This document shows, in pieces, positions 8,228 to 17,498 of a stretch of DNA of 38,736 nt. The stretch is from Anaerolineae bacterium (GTDB lineage: Bacteria > Chloroflexota > Anaerolineae > Anaerolineales > Villigracilaceae), in contig JASJYH010000015.1 in NCBI GenBank assembly GCA_030123675.1, positions 1 to 38,736 of the forward strand, given 5' to 3'. The notes under the pieces are model-generated. The model was not told where the DNA came from. It saw only the letters and a list, made by a program, of their open reading frames with translations, and did no database searches. Position 1 is the first letter of the stretch. Each line of letters starts with the position of its first letter. The position numbers and the translations under genes are program-made.

Positions 8228-9357
8228 AAAAAATAATTAAACTAATAACTATATTGTTGTTAATGGCGGCGGTGATGCTGCCAACAGAATCTGTTCAAGC
8301 TCGAGATACCGCTGGTCGCTCGCTCGATGGTCGTGTAATTTTTGGAAACAATTTCACCTTAGAAAGCGGCGATACCTTAACTGGTGACTTAATAGTTTTT
8401 GGTGGCAGTGTTTCGGTTGAAGAGGACGCAATCATTGAAGGTGATGTGGTCATATTTGTCGGCAATGTGAAGCTTGAGGACAATCCATCAGAGGGCGTTG
8501 ATACGATAGCCGGCGCCTTAGTGGTATTTGGCGGTAACGTTACCATTGGAAAAAACACAACTATTGGTAGTGAAGTGGTAGTACTTGGCGGTGATGTCAG
8601 CTTGGATGGTACAGTAAATGGGGAACTCGTTATTATTGGCGGTTCGACGAATATGGGCGAGGCAGCAGTAGTCGAAGGGGACTTGGTCACTATCGGTGGT
8701 ACTGTGAATCGCGATCCGGGCTCTGAAGTAAAAGGGGATGTGGTCACAAATATCCCGGCACCCGATATTTTTATTCCAGATCTTCAGGTTCCGGATGTGC
8801 CCAATCGGCCCAATGTCGAGTTTAATTACAATCCCTTTGGTAGAGTCTTACGCATACTTGGAACTACAATATTATTTACATTGCTCGCGATGCTTGCCAG
8901 CCTGTTCCTACAGCCGCAGATAGGGAGAGTCTCACAGGCGGTTGTCGGCCAACCAGTGATCGCGGGTAGCATTGGTTTATTAACAGTAGTATTGGCACCG
9001 ATAGTTCTTGGGATATCAGCCCTAACAATAATTCTTATTCCTGTAGTTGTCCTAGCAGCAGGTGTGCTCGCACTGTCATGGCTATTTGGCTTGATAGCTA
9101 TCGGTACCGAAGTAGGCGAACGCTTTACCCAGGCCATCAACCAGACCTGGGCACCCCCATTTACTGCGGGCATGGGCACCTTTCTGATGATGCTTGTCCT
9201 TGGCGGCGTAGGTATGGTCCCTTGTATCGGATGGTTGATATCGATTTTTGTAGGTATGCTGGGTATCGGTGGGGTTGTGCTGACAATTTTTGGCTCACGA
9301 CCTTATCCACGGGTGGCCATGCCGATCGTTTCTTCGGGAGCTGATTCAACAAAATAA
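8224..9357 (+). CDS. Polymer-forming (bactofilin-like) repeat protein with membrane segments
   Basis: A 377-residue protein with a signal peptide (ends near SVQARD). An all-beta region of about 150 residues follows, made of repeats such as GDLIVFGGSVSVEEDAIIEG, GALVVFGGNVTIG and GEVVVLGGDVSLDGTVNGELVIIGG. This is the right-handed beta-helix pattern of bactofilin/polymer-forming proteins. After a Pro-rich linker the last 170 residues hold four or more hydrophobic helices. The combination (exported beta-helix plus membrane domain) is typical of sigma/anti-sigma-linked proteins in Chloroflexota and Firmicutes. It is the last gene of the sigma operon and ends before a strong bidirectional terminator. 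Its role may be an envelope scaffold or the output of the stress response (inference). Confidence 0.75.
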   Translation: MKKIIKLITILLLMAAVMLPTESVQARDTAGRSLDGRVIFGNNFTLESGDTLTGDLIVFGGSVSVEEDAIIEGDVVIFVGNVKLEDNPSEGVDTIAGALVVFGGNVTIGKNTTIGSEVVVLGGDVSLDGTVNGELVIIGGSTNMGEAAVVEGDLVTIGGTVNRDPGSEVKGDVVTNIPAPDIFIPDLQVPDVPNRPNVEFNYNPFGRVLRILGTTILFTLLAMLASLFLQPQIGRVSQAVVGQPVIAGSIGLLTVVLAPIVLGISALTIILIPVVVLAAGVLALSWLFGLIAIGTEVGERFTQAINQTWAPPFTAGMGTFLMMLVLGGVGMVPCIGWLISIFVGMLGIGGVVLTIFGSRPYPRVAMPIVSSGADSTK

Positions 9358-9372
9358 ATAGGGTTTCAAATA

Positions 9373-9417
9373 TATACAACAAAAGCCGCTCATCATACGA
9401 GCGGCTTTTGTTGTATA
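9373..9417. terminator. Bidirectional intrinsic terminator
   Basis: Perfect 19-base arms (9373-9391 and 9399-9417) around a 7-base loop, with a GC core AGCCGCTC and A/T runs on both sides. It serves both the bactofilin-like gene and the convergent MFS gene. Confidence 0.9.
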
Positions 9418-9424
9418 AGCACTT

Positions 9425-10597
9425 TTAGACCGCAAGCTCATTAGATTGGTTTTCAGGTATTCTTAGTTGCCAAGTGAAGAATGATGCGATCAATACCAAT
9501 CCAGCAGAGATTTGAAATACTAGCGGAAGGCCTTGAGAATCAGCCAGGGGGCCGATGAGCAAGGTGCCTAATGCTCCCGAAGAGAACATGGTCCCAAGAA
9601 TCAGTCCAGATGCTAGGGCCATCCCACCTCGAATCATACCTTGGGCGATGACAACCACGATGCTGTGCACAGACCCGGTCAGCAGCCCGGAAAGGGGCAC
9701 CAGCAGATAAAGCGAATGTGACCAACCTACCTGCGAGATTAAATATAATGGGATGCTTGCTAAAGCCAGCATAATTCCAATGACACGTATTTTTCCGATT
9801 TTATCCGCCAGATAACCTCCAAGTACGTTTCCCAACGCTGAACCACCCATGAACAGGCCGGCAACAAGCCCATAGACTGCCGGAGTTTGTCCCAGATCTT
9901 TCAAATATTTAGGGATAAAGGTCATCATGTTTTGCTGGGCCCAGGCCTGCAATACAGCCACGATTGTGAGAGTGATAATAAATTTTTTGTTGTACTGAAA
10001 TGAAATCGAAATCTTCGTATCAGAATTTGCAATTGGTCGAGTTTTACGAAGTTGCCAGCCAACATTAAGAGCAATTGGCAGGCATATCCCGGCCGGAATC
10101 AGCAGACCATATAGGCCAAATGCTCCCAGAAGCGGTCCAGTGATGACCGGCCCAAAAAAGAATCCCATCTGGCCGAACATAAAGAAATAGGATGCCGCCG
10201 TTGTTTCGCGCCCATAATAATGCGTGCGGCCTCGCAATGTCGCTTGCATAGCTCCAGCAGGGTGTAAGGCTGCTGATCCCAGGCTGGCAATCACAATGGA
10301 AGCTAAAGCTGCTTTGCCTGGCAAAGTTATCGCCAACAAATAAAAAACCATCATCCACAGTAACCCGCCAGCCGCAAACCAGCGTGGACCGAACCGGTCT
10401 GTCAGCCATCCAAATACTGGTTGGGCAAGTGATGACATCCATACGTACAAAGTGGAGATCAAGGCGATGTTCGTATTCGTCAACCCAAGCGGCCCGCTTA
10501 AATACGCAAGCACGACCGGCCGACTACCGTTGAGTAGATCGACCGCCATATGGCCAAGTGCAATAGACGAAAATAATGGATCGAAAAGCAAAGACAT
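9425..10597 (-). CDS. MFS transporter, fosmidomycin-resistance-like
   Basis: A 390-residue protein with about 12 hydrophobic segments. Family marks are LGHMAVDLLNGSRPVVLAYL at the N-terminus, the loop 2-3 motif GWLTDRFGPRW, the AALHPAGAMQATL segment typical of Fsr-type transporters, and the second-half GGYLADKIGKIRV. It is probably a drug or metabolite exporter in the cytoplasmic membrane; the substrate is not known. The ATG lies three bases after the nadD stop, so the pair is co-transcribed and perhaps translationally coupled. Confidence 0.88.
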   Translation of the reverse strand: MSLLFDPLFSSIALGHMAVDLLNGSRPVVLAYLSGPLGLTNTNIALISTLYVWMSSLAQPVFGWLTDRFGPRWFAAGGLLWMMVFYLLAITLPGKAALASIVIASLGSAALHPAGAMQATLRGRTHYYGRETTAASYFFMFGQMGFFFGPVITGPLLGAFGLYGLLIPAGICLPIALNVGWQLRKTRPIANSDTKISISFQYNKKFIITLTIVAVLQAWAQQNMMTFIPKYLKDLGQTPAVYGLVAGLFMGGSALGNVLGGYLADKIGKIRVIGIMLALASIPLYLISQVGWSHSLYLLVPLSGLLTGSVHSIVVVIAQGMIRGGMALASGLILGTMFSSGALGTLLIGPLADSQGLPLVFQISAGLVLIASFFTWQLRIPENQSNELAV

Positions 10598-10600
10598 GGT

Positions 10601-11206
10601 TTATTGATACAGTTTATTTTTTTCTATGTAAGCATATACATCTGGGGTTAATTGATCACGGTACCCAAGATTTTCGCGGATGCGATCTCGAATTTTCCGG
10701 GATGAGATATCAATTAACGGCGCCTCAACAACCTGGACTTTGGCCTGTATGCCGCGAATATGCCGCTCCATCTCTGACAGATTAATCGTGTCCCCTGGGC
10801 GTTGGAATACGCCGATTTGGTGGCAAGCAGATACAAGATCCACAGGGTGTTGCCAACTTGCCAATTCGTGCAAAGAATCAGCGCCTATCAACAAGATCAA
10901 GTCCGCTGATAGGTGCTGATCTGCTAATAATCGTATCGTATCTATTGTGTAATGAGGACCAGGTCGATTGAGCTCGACACCAGAGAGTTGAAAGTTCGGT
11001 TCATTTGCAATTAAGAGCTTAAGCATTGCAAGCCGGTGTTCAAGGGGTGTGATCACTTGCTGGCGTTTATGGGGTGGTATCGGTGCCAGCATCCACAGCA
11101 TATGATCCAAATGCATTTGTTTAAAAGCTGAAGAGGCGAGTGTAAAATGGCCGATATGAGGTGGGTCGAACGTGCCGCCAAAGACACCGAGTCGCTCGCG
11201 TGACAT
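10601..11206 (-). CDS. nadD: Nicotinate-nucleotide adenylyltransferase
   Basis: This enzyme joins nicotinate mononucleotide and ATP to form deamido-NAD in NAD synthesis. The 201-residue protein has the nucleotidyltransferase motif GGTFDPPHIGH at residues 8-18. It also has the PPHK block, LLIGADSLHELASWQHP, and the C-terminal ISSRKIRDRI motif that binds ATP phosphates. The start at 11206 (MSRERLGVFGG) matches the family's usual N-terminus; the longer frame adds 31 residues with no family likeness. It is divergent from the HAMP-GAF gene and leads the MFS transporter gene in an operon. Confidence 0.93.
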   Translation of the reverse strand: MSRERLGVFGGTFDPPHIGHFTLASSAFKQMHLDHMLWMLAPIPPHKRQQVITPLEHRLAMLKLLIANEPNFQLSGVELNRPGPHYTIDTIRLLADQHLSADLILLIGADSLHELASWQHPVDLVSACHQIGVFQRPGDTINLSEMERHIRGIQAKVQVVEAPLIDISSRKIRDRIRENLGYRDQLTPDVYAYIEKNKLYQ

Positions 11207-11282
11207 GGGCGAAGTATATCGTAGATGGTTGAGGCTGAGCCACTGTAAGGAAAGGTTCAACCCCAATGGTATACTAACGAAT

Positions 11283-12170
11283 ATGCCGAATAAATCCAAT
11301 GATTATATTAAGCGCTTAAAGGGAGCTGTTAAATCAATCGAGGCAGGTGACTACGATGATGATCTGTTGGTTGATGTAAGGCAGCAAACAGATGAATTCG
11401 GTGAGCTGGCGCGTATGTTTGATGCAATGGCCCAAAAAGTAATATTCCGGGAACGTCAGTTGAAGCTTCTACAACGGGTGATTCCAATTGGAGTTACATT
11501 ATCTGCAGAAAAAAACTTCAATCGTATCCTCGAAACAGTGGTTACTGAATCACAAGATTTGACCAATGCAGATGGCGGCACATTGTATTTGCTTGAAAAT
11601 GAGAAGTATCTTAAGTTTGTGATTGTACGTAATAAATCTTTAGGCATAGCTATGGGTGGGACAAGTAATAATAAAATTACATTTAAACCCGTACAGTTAT
11701 ACAATAAAGATGGCACTGAAAATCGGCATAATGTCGCCTCTTATTCCGCGCTAACGCACGAACGTGTTAATATTGCCGATGCCTACAAAGCCAAAGGGTT
11801 TGACTTCTCCGGCACAAAAGAATTTGATGCCAGTATCGGATATCGCTCCAAATCCTTTTTGACATATCCGCTAGAAAATGTAAATGGAGATGTAATTGGC
11901 GTTTTGCAATTGATCAACGCATTGGATGTAAAAACAGGCGAAGTAATTCCCTTTATTGAATTTTCAGTGTTAGAAGCGTTAGTTTCCATGGCAACAACCG
12001 CTTTGGTCGGGTATATTCGAGAAGAAACGCTTCGAAAAGAAATAGTCAAATTGCGAATTGAGATCAACGAATCTCGTCGTTCCAGTCAAGTGGCGGAAAT
12101 TACAGACACAAACTATTTTAAGAATTTACAGGATAAAGCCAAACAGTTGCGTAAAAAGACAAAAAAGTAG
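11283..12170 (+). CDS. Soluble HAMP-GAF sensor protein with conserved C-terminal tail
   Basis: A 295-residue protein without membrane segments. Residues 5-60 form a HAMP-like helical pair (AGDYDDDLL...TDEFGELARMFDAMAQKVIFRERQL). Residues about 70-255 form a GAF domain (ILETVVTESQDLTNADGGTLYLLE ... SFLTYPLENVNGDVIGVLQLINA). The C-terminus is a basic coiled tail, EITDTNYFKNLQDKAKQLR at 272-290. That tail and the HAMP segment reappear in the cNMP-binding protein at 20435-21178 (10 of 19 tail residues identical). No output domain such as kinase or cyclase is attached, so it probably works through a partner. The start at 11283 removes an N-terminal extension that runs over the nadD gene. The GAF ligand is unknown. 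Confidence 0.85.
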   Translation: MPNKSNDYIKRLKGAVKSIEAGDYDDDLLVDVRQQTDEFGELARMFDAMAQKVIFRERQLKLLQRVIPIGVTLSAEKNFNRILETVVTESQDLTNADGGTLYLLENEKYLKFVIVRNKSLGIAMGGTSNNKITFKPVQLYNKDGTENRHNVASYSALTHERVNIADAYKAKGFDFSGTKEFDASIGYRSKSFLTYPLENVNGDVIGVLQLINALDVKTGEVIPFIEFSVLEALVSMATTALVGYIREETLRKEIVKLRIEINESRRSSQVAEITDTNYFKNLQDKAKQLRKKTKK

Positions 12171-12430
12171 TAGTTTAAATTAAAGACTAAATATCCCTAA
12201 TTTCTATCGAATAACACTTTTTATGGATTGTTTGCAAATTTGTAAAGCTGAACCTTTAGCTCCATTGAGGGGCGACAGAGTTTATGAATGCAGATTAACA
12301 TATTTGATATTTTCAATGCAGGTCCATAATTGTATAATTGTGGGGTGCAATTACTTCCCGCAACCGTTCAGGTACTAATGCAAGGCTTCAAGTTCCTGCA
12401 CGAACATTACTCACCAAACCATGGAGTTGA
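12171..12430 (+). other. Intergenic region with a possible promoter for the TolB lipoprotein gene
   Basis: A TATAAT hexamer lies at 12333-12338. At a 17-base spacing the only -35 candidate is the weak TTTTCA at 12310-12315. No reading frame or RNA gene was recognised here. Confidence 0.35.
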
Positions 12431-13546
12431 ATGAGAACCTCAATTTTACGTTTTAAGTATATTTTTTCATACTTGGCAGTATTGGGAATTATGACGATGG
12501 CATGTTCCTTATTCGTCCCAACTGTTGGAGGTCCTGGTGCAGCTGGCGCAGTTGCCACAGAAGCTCCAGTAGTGACGGAAGCTCCAATTGTGACGGAAGA
12601 ACCTATCGCACCCCCAGCTTTTGGGCAAATCGCATTTGTGTCTAATCGTGAGGGCCAACGCAATATATACCGTATGGCTGCGGATGGCAGTCAACCGGTC
12701 CGCCTGACGAACGGCGATTCAGAAGATGATATGCCGCGTTGGTCTCCGGATAAAAGCAAAATTGTATATGTATCACTGGTGGATGATAATAGTGATATTT
12801 ACTTGATGGACGAATATGGCGGAAACGTTGCTCGTTTAACAGATTCTCCGGCAAAAGATTCAGCCCCGGCTTGGTCACCAAATGGCAGCCTAATTGCATT
12901 TGAATCCTTTAGAGATGACAATTTTGAAATTTATGTGATGAATGCCGATGGCTCTAACCAAACCCGACTGACATCCAACTCTTTTGGGGAAAGGAGTCCG
13001 GTCTGGTCCCCAGATGGTCAATGGATTGCTTTTGTGAGTGACCGCCATGGGAATTCAGATATATTTTTGGTTCATCCTGATGGTAGTGGAGAGACTCAAC
13101 TGACATTTACGGATACACCAGAATCCGACCCTGTCTGGTCCCCGGATGGGCGGATTGCCTACCGAGGCTGGAATTATGGTGACATTGCAAACATTTGCCT
13201 GATGAATAAAGATGGAAGCAATCAACAATGCCTAACTACTGACCAAGTAGAGAATGGAATTCCTTCCTGGTCGTCGGATGGAAGCTGGTTGGCATTTCTA
13301 TCTCCACGGGGTGGGATCACTACAATCGACCTAATTCGGGTTGAGGATGGCTCGCGTCGTAGCCTGACAACTGGGGCTGTTCCGGTTGGGCAACTGACAT
13401 GGTCACCTGATGATTGGCGAATTGCGTACCAAGCAGATACTGGCAATGATATGGAAATCTACTCAATCATCACGTTTACCAGTGATAATCAAGTTGCCCG
13501 TTTGACCAGTATCACAGCTTTTGACGGAGCACCAACCTGGAGATAA
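12431..13546 (+). CDS. TolB-type beta-propeller lipoprotein
   Basis: A 371-residue exported lipoprotein with lipobox IMTMAC (lipid Cys25) and a short Ala/Pro/Glu linker. Then come about six WD40-like/PD40 beta-propeller repeats of the form WSPDGxxIAFxSxRxGNxDIYLxxxDGSxxxxLT. This fold resembles TolB and the propeller of DPP-IV-type proteins and usually binds peptides or proteins. It probably faces the outside of the cell. A terminator follows at once, so it is a single-gene unit. It is paralogous in its propeller to the Gly/Cys-rich lipoprotein at 22451-23968. The partner or ligand is unknown. Confidence 0.88.
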   Translation: MRTSILRFKYIFSYLAVLGIMTMACSLFVPTVGGPGAAGAVATEAPVVTEAPIVTEEPIAPPAFGQIAFVSNREGQRNIYRMAADGSQPVRLTNGDSEDDMPRWSPDKSKIVYVSLVDDNSDIYLMDEYGGNVARLTDSPAKDSAPAWSPNGSLIAFESFRDDNFEIYVMNADGSNQTRLTSNSFGERSPVWSPDGQWIAFVSDRHGNSDIFLVHPDGSGETQLTFTDTPESDPVWSPDGRIAYRGWNYGDIANICLMNKDGSNQQCLTTDQVENGIPSWSSDGSWLAFLSPRGGITTIDLIRVEDGSRRSLTTGAVPVGQLTWSPDDWRIAYQADTGNDMEIYSIITFTSDNQVARLTSITAFDGAPTWR

Positions 13547-13566
13547 ATATTTTGATCTCCTCTAAA

Positions 13567-13597
13567 AAAAGTGCCGCCCAGATAGGGCGGCACTTTT
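13567..13597. terminator. Bidirectional intrinsic terminator
   Basis: Arms AAAAGTGCCGCCC (13567-13579) and its exact complement (13585-13597) around loop AGATA, with A and T runs. It separates the TolB lipoprotein from the convergent spermidine-synthase-like gene. Confidence 0.9.
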
Positions 13598-13649
13598 ACC
13601 TTAATTTAGATATTTATTAATTCATATTGTTTCTAAACATATGAGTTCG

Positions 13650-15746
13650 TTAATAAAGTGATTTGAATAAATTGCTGTAATCGTCGGTCCACATTTTGAA
13701 ATCTTCAGGGATGTTTTCGATTGCCAACCTGCGTAAAGATATTTGAGGATTTTCAATAAATTCGTGGTTTTGGGTAAGGATGAACCAAGTGGAACTTGAA
13801 CTCTCCATTCCATCGCCATCATGGCCAATAATAGCATATGCTAGTCCAAATTCTTTGGCGGCTTTCACAACCACTGGTTGCAGGTCAAGGTGCCGGTTTG
13901 TAATGTTTATAGCCAGAATACCATTGGGATTTAAATGCTGTAGATAAATTTCAAAGGCTTCTTTTGTGAGCAGATGCACTGGGACGGAATCGCTTGAAAA
14001 CGCATCCATGAGTAGCAAGTCAAATTCCTGGTTTTGGCCTGCCTCCAGTTCCTTTTCAAGAGACAGCCGTGCATCCCCAAGAACGACTGTGATTTCACCG
14101 GCCGCATCTGTTAGATAGCTGAAATATCCGCCCAGACCTTCAGCCAAAGCAACAACAGCCGGATTGATCTCATAGAAGCGCAGGTTATCTCCATCCTGGT
14201 TATAAGCCGCTACCGTCCCCACGCCCAATCCGAGTACACCTACTTTCAAGGGGTCAGGACGACTGGGATGCAACAGAAATGCCAAACCAACACCACTTTC
14301 CCGAGTGAAGTAGGATGTTGGGGTCAGGCGAAGATCTGGATTTGTAAACTGCCATCCATGATAGATTTGACCGTGGATCAAATTGTAAGCGTGATTCCTT
14401 TCATCATCCTTGTCTGATTCGTTCACCCGTAGAATTCCATAATAATTTCTTGTTTCGTAGAGAGCTTTAGATGAGTATGCTGCTCTAGACATTGTCGTAT
14501 AATACCCAACAGCAATCGTGCACGCAGCAATAATGGCCACACTGGCTTGGTAGGCTCGCGGTTTTAGCTCAGTTGGTTTGAAATAGACGGTCAGGATGGC
14601 TAATAACACCCAACAGGCAAATATGCCCCATTGTAATTCGAAGTAGCCTGTGAATATGAAGGGTGCGATCAAATTAACAAAAATACCGCCCAAGGCGCCA
14701 CCCACGGAAACCCTTAGGTAAAAGGAGGTTAGGTGCTGCGGGTGCGGGCGCAACTTCACCAATTCGCCGTGACAGATCATGCAGCACACGAACAACAGCA
14801 GCGAATAAATCACCAATTCGGTTTGGTAATTTACATTCGGCTCCCAAAGAATAAGCCAGATATAAAAACCGCTCATGATCATCAGCGCTAAAGAGAACCA
14901 GCCGCGTGAATACCAGCGTTCGCTCTCAAATGTCAGGATAAAAGAGAGCAGGTATATGGTCAGTGGCAGAACCCATAGAAAGGGGATAGCAGCCACTTCC
15001 TGGGTTATTTGATTGGTGATGGCTAATAGTAGCACGGAGGCACACGCTGGCAGAAATACCCAAAGGATTTTGGCGGACAGCCGCGTATCAGAACCTGCAT
15101 CAGAAAACTGAACTTGCTCCTCGTAACTTTCAGCCTTATTGCGTGTAAAGGTTTTGTAGGCGCCAAAAATCGCCAGTAGCGCATAGAGCGCGTACCCCAG
15201 CGACCAAATGTTCGCTTGTGTGTGTAATGCCAGGTTGGGTTCTACCAGAAATGGATAGCTGACCAAAGCCAGCAGCGAGCCGATATTCGAGAGTGCATAC
15301 AAACGATATGGACTGCGACCAGGATGGTCACGGTTAAACCAGGCTTGCATCAAAACGCTATTGGTTGCCAACAAGAAATATGGGATACCCACTGCAACGG
15401 CTAAAATCTTCAAAACTTGGAAAATCGGTAGCTCGCCACCTTCGGGTTTCCAGGCTGAATCGGGTGTGACGGGGGTATTCCAGATGAGGCCAGTAGCGAC
15501 CAACAATCCTAATGAAAGTCCCAGCAAGCTCATGTGGACAAACCCTTGCTTTCGATCTTTGAGACGTTCAATCAGCCAATAGGCATAAGCATACCCACCA
15601 GTCAGTAGCACCTGGAAGAAGAGCAGGGCAGTCGACCAAACCGCAGGTGTGCCACCAAACCAGGGCAGAATATACTTGCTGATCATGGGTTGGATTTGAA
15701 AAAGTAAAAATGCTGAAATAAATATGGATATGGCGAAATAACGCAT
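13650..15746 (-). CDS. Fused membrane/spermidine synthase-like protein
   Basis: A 698-residue protein. The N-terminal roughly 430 residues hold many hydrophobic helices, starting SAFLLFQIQPMISKYILPWFGGTPAVWSTALLFFQ, the usual opening of fused MFS/spermidine-synthase proteins. The C-terminal part is a Rossmann methyltransferase-like spermidine synthase domain with the nucleotide-binding VGVLGLGVGTVAAY, an acidic YEINPAVV, GDARLSLEKE and LLMDAFSSDSVPVHLLTKEAF. The DAFSSD block includes the catalytic Asp position of aminopropyltransferases. Real aminopropyl transfer has seldom been shown for the fused class, so the substrate is uncertain. No polyamine gene is adjacent. It is transcribed alone. 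Confidence 0.88.
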   Translation of the reverse strand: MRYFAISIFISAFLLFQIQPMISKYILPWFGGTPAVWSTALLFFQVLLTGGYAYAYWLIERLKDRKQGFVHMSLLGLSLGLLVATGLIWNTPVTPDSAWKPEGGELPIFQVLKILAVAVGIPYFLLATNSVLMQAWFNRDHPGRSPYRLYALSNIGSLLALVSYPFLVEPNLALHTQANIWSLGYALYALLAIFGAYKTFTRNKAESYEEQVQFSDAGSDTRLSAKILWVFLPACASVLLLAITNQITQEVAAIPFLWVLPLTIYLLSFILTFESERWYSRGWFSLALMIMSGFYIWLILWEPNVNYQTELVIYSLLLFVCCMICHGELVKLRPHPQHLTSFYLRVSVGGALGGIFVNLIAPFIFTGYFELQWGIFACWVLLAILTVYFKPTELKPRAYQASVAIIAACTIAVGYYTTMSRAAYSSKALYETRNYYGILRVNESDKDDERNHAYNLIHGQIYHGWQFTNPDLRLTPTSYFTRESGVGLAFLLHPSRPDPLKVGVLGLGVGTVAAYNQDGDNLRFYEINPAVVALAEGLGGYFSYLTDAAGEITVVLGDARLSLEKELEAGQNQEFDLLLMDAFSSDSVPVHLLTKEAFEIYLQHLNPNGILAINITNRHLDLQPVVVKAAKEFGLAYAIIGHDGDGMESSSSTWFILTQNHEFIENPQISLRRLAIENIPEDFKMWTDDYSNLFKSLY

Positions 15747-15912
15747 AACTGATTCTTAAGTCCTTGAGAAAGAAGACTCATTCATTCATTTGAATGATGT
15801 CAACTAATTTATGGATATTAGAATGTGTAATAATCCCCAAATAAGACAACATACCATCCAAATATATAGATAATGATTATGAAATCAACCAAAGAATTAA
15901 TGATGCGTTTGA

Positions 15913-16471
15913 TCATGAATTTTGAAATTTAGCCAAATTGTTAATTCTCTCGGCCGTTAAATCCAAGCCTATATCTGATAAATAATCCAGGGCAGAGCTG
16001 AAAAGTAATATCGTGCCGATCGACTCAAATGATTCTTCAAATAATATAGAAATATTAAATAGTTCATAACTCACACCATAAAAAGACTCACTAATCCCTT
16101 CAATATAAAAAGCGATTATCCAGATCACAATCCCACCTATATGAGCCGAATGGCTATCTTGCCGTTGTTGTAGCACTTAATAAAAAAGGGGATGAGAAAT
16201 CCCAACATTAAAATAATAAATGGAGCGAACATAAATGCCCAAAAATCAAGCACATCTTCAAATGGATTTAAAGCTTCATCAAGCGATCATATTGGTCCAA
16301 AAACAAATGCTCATGTAATGATGTAACTTCATCCAGGGAAAGAAAGAATCCGATCATTCACATTCCGACCCATAATATATATAAAAGAAAGATCCAAAAA
16401 ATTGTCTGACTAATCAGATCGAATTATTGTAACTCCAATATTCTAAACAATGAGCGTTTGGTTGCGGTCAT
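15913..16471 (-). pseudogene. Eroded membrane-protein gene (two stops, two frameshifts)
   Basis: Reading from an ATG at 16471 gives MTATKRSLFRILELQ, then an in-frame TAA. The same frame continues FDLISQTIFWIFLLYILWVGM, hits a TGA, and goes on MIGFFLSLDEVTSLHEHLF. A frameshift near 16283 leads to EALNPFEDVLDFWAFMF and a hydrophobic APFIILMLGFLIPFFIK. A second frameshift near 16150 leads to the open end AHIGGIVIWIIAFYIEG...IGTILLFSSALDYLS. The parts join in order into one polytopic membrane protein with a conserved SLDE...HE motif, of a type I know only as an uncharacterised family. Four lesions make it a pseudogene. It lies downstream of the truncated binding-protein gene, suggesting a decaying segment. 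Confidence 0.7.
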
Positions 16472-16500
16472 TTTAAGGAATACGTATTTAAATGGCCTAG

Positions 16501-16546
16501 AAATAATAATTGGTGGTGAAAAACCTCACACCACCAATTATTATTT
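16501..16546. terminator. Bidirectional intrinsic terminator, 18-bp stem
   Basis: Perfect arms at 16501-16518 and 16529-16546 around a 10-base loop. The core is TTGGTGGTG with A/T-rich flanks. It stops transcription from the binding-protein gene before the eroded membrane gene. Confidence 0.85.
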
Positions 16547-16607
16547 CCCAAACTTTACAGGAGCTGAAATTCCTAGAAATCGGGAATAGTTTGTCTCACC
16601 TACTCCT

Positions 16608-17405
16608 TTAGTTACTAAAGGTGATATCCATGCTGCTATCAGGAACAACAGCTGGATTCCAGTAGTCAGCATATGGGTCTAGGGATAAACCTGTCTCAGA
16701 CCAAGAGCCGATTGTGTAACGGCCGGTACCCCCGTCACCAAGAGCTTCGGATCCAAACAGGGGACGAGTGAGATTGTTTTGACTGACAATAGCAAAGGCG
16801 GAATTTGCAAGCTTGTTAAGGAATTCTGCATCTGGCTTATTCAAATGGACAAGCACCGTCAGTTCATCTACTTTTTCGATGCCATCGTATTGGGATTTGG
16901 GAATTCCATCTTCGTCAGTTTCACCCTTAAATCCGCCAAAATTTGTGGCCCAGGCTTCATACGTACCATTACCGCGGGCGGTATCATTAGGATCATACCA
17001 GCGATTGAAGTTGGCTATCACCGTATCTGCGTTGAGTACTGAACCGTTGTGAAATGTGACCCCGGGACGCAGACTGATAATGTAATCCAGCCCATCATCT
17101 GACACCGTGGCTGCTAATGCAAGTGTTGGGAACAGTTCACCATTCTCTTCCTTTAACAGGACTTCGTAAACTAGACCAGTGGGATCTGCTCCCGAGGCAG
17201 GATCAAACCTTACATCTGTGGACAAAATTGGATCGAGTGTAGCTGTTGGAGCTACTTCAGCTGGAGCTTGTGTGGCCTCTTCAGCTGGCACGTCCGGGTC
17301 ACTCGGGGCGCCAGCATCTGTAGCCGTTTGAGCCGGTTGGCAGGCAGATAGCAAAAGGCCAAGGACTGTCATTACAATAAATATAGATAAGGTATTTTTT
17401 TTCAT
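16608..17405 (-). pseudogene. Peptide-type ABC solute-binding lipoprotein (family 5), C-terminally truncated
   Basis: The reading frame has 265 residues against roughly 500 or more for family 5 binding proteins. It begins with a lipoprotein signal (MKKNTLSIFIVMTVLGLLLSAC, lipid Cys22) and a Thr/Ala/Pro linker. It then follows the family: LVYEVLLKEENGELFPTLALAATVSDDGLDYIISLRPGVTFHNGSVLNADTV, a FNRW segment, and VLVHLNKPDAEFLNKLANSAFAIVS. It stops just after YADYWNPAVVPDSSMDITFSN, where lobe II should begin. Downstream bases show no family continuation in any frame I read, and a terminator follows at 16546. It is therefore a deletion remnant rather than a single frameshift. GAGGAG precedes the ATG at 17405, so a short secreted product could still be made. 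Confidence 0.72.
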
Positions 17406-17498
17406 ATTCTCCTCTTTCCTTGATGGTATTGGATAGAGCATAATTCTCCGTTTTCACGGATTGATCGACTATTGTGGGGTATCAAGTATAATTTCTAT

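Noticed and set aside
16341-16352. In-frame TGA in the eroded membrane-protein gene as a selenocysteine codon.
   Set aside because: The same gene also has an in-frame TAA and two frameshifts, so general decay explains it better.
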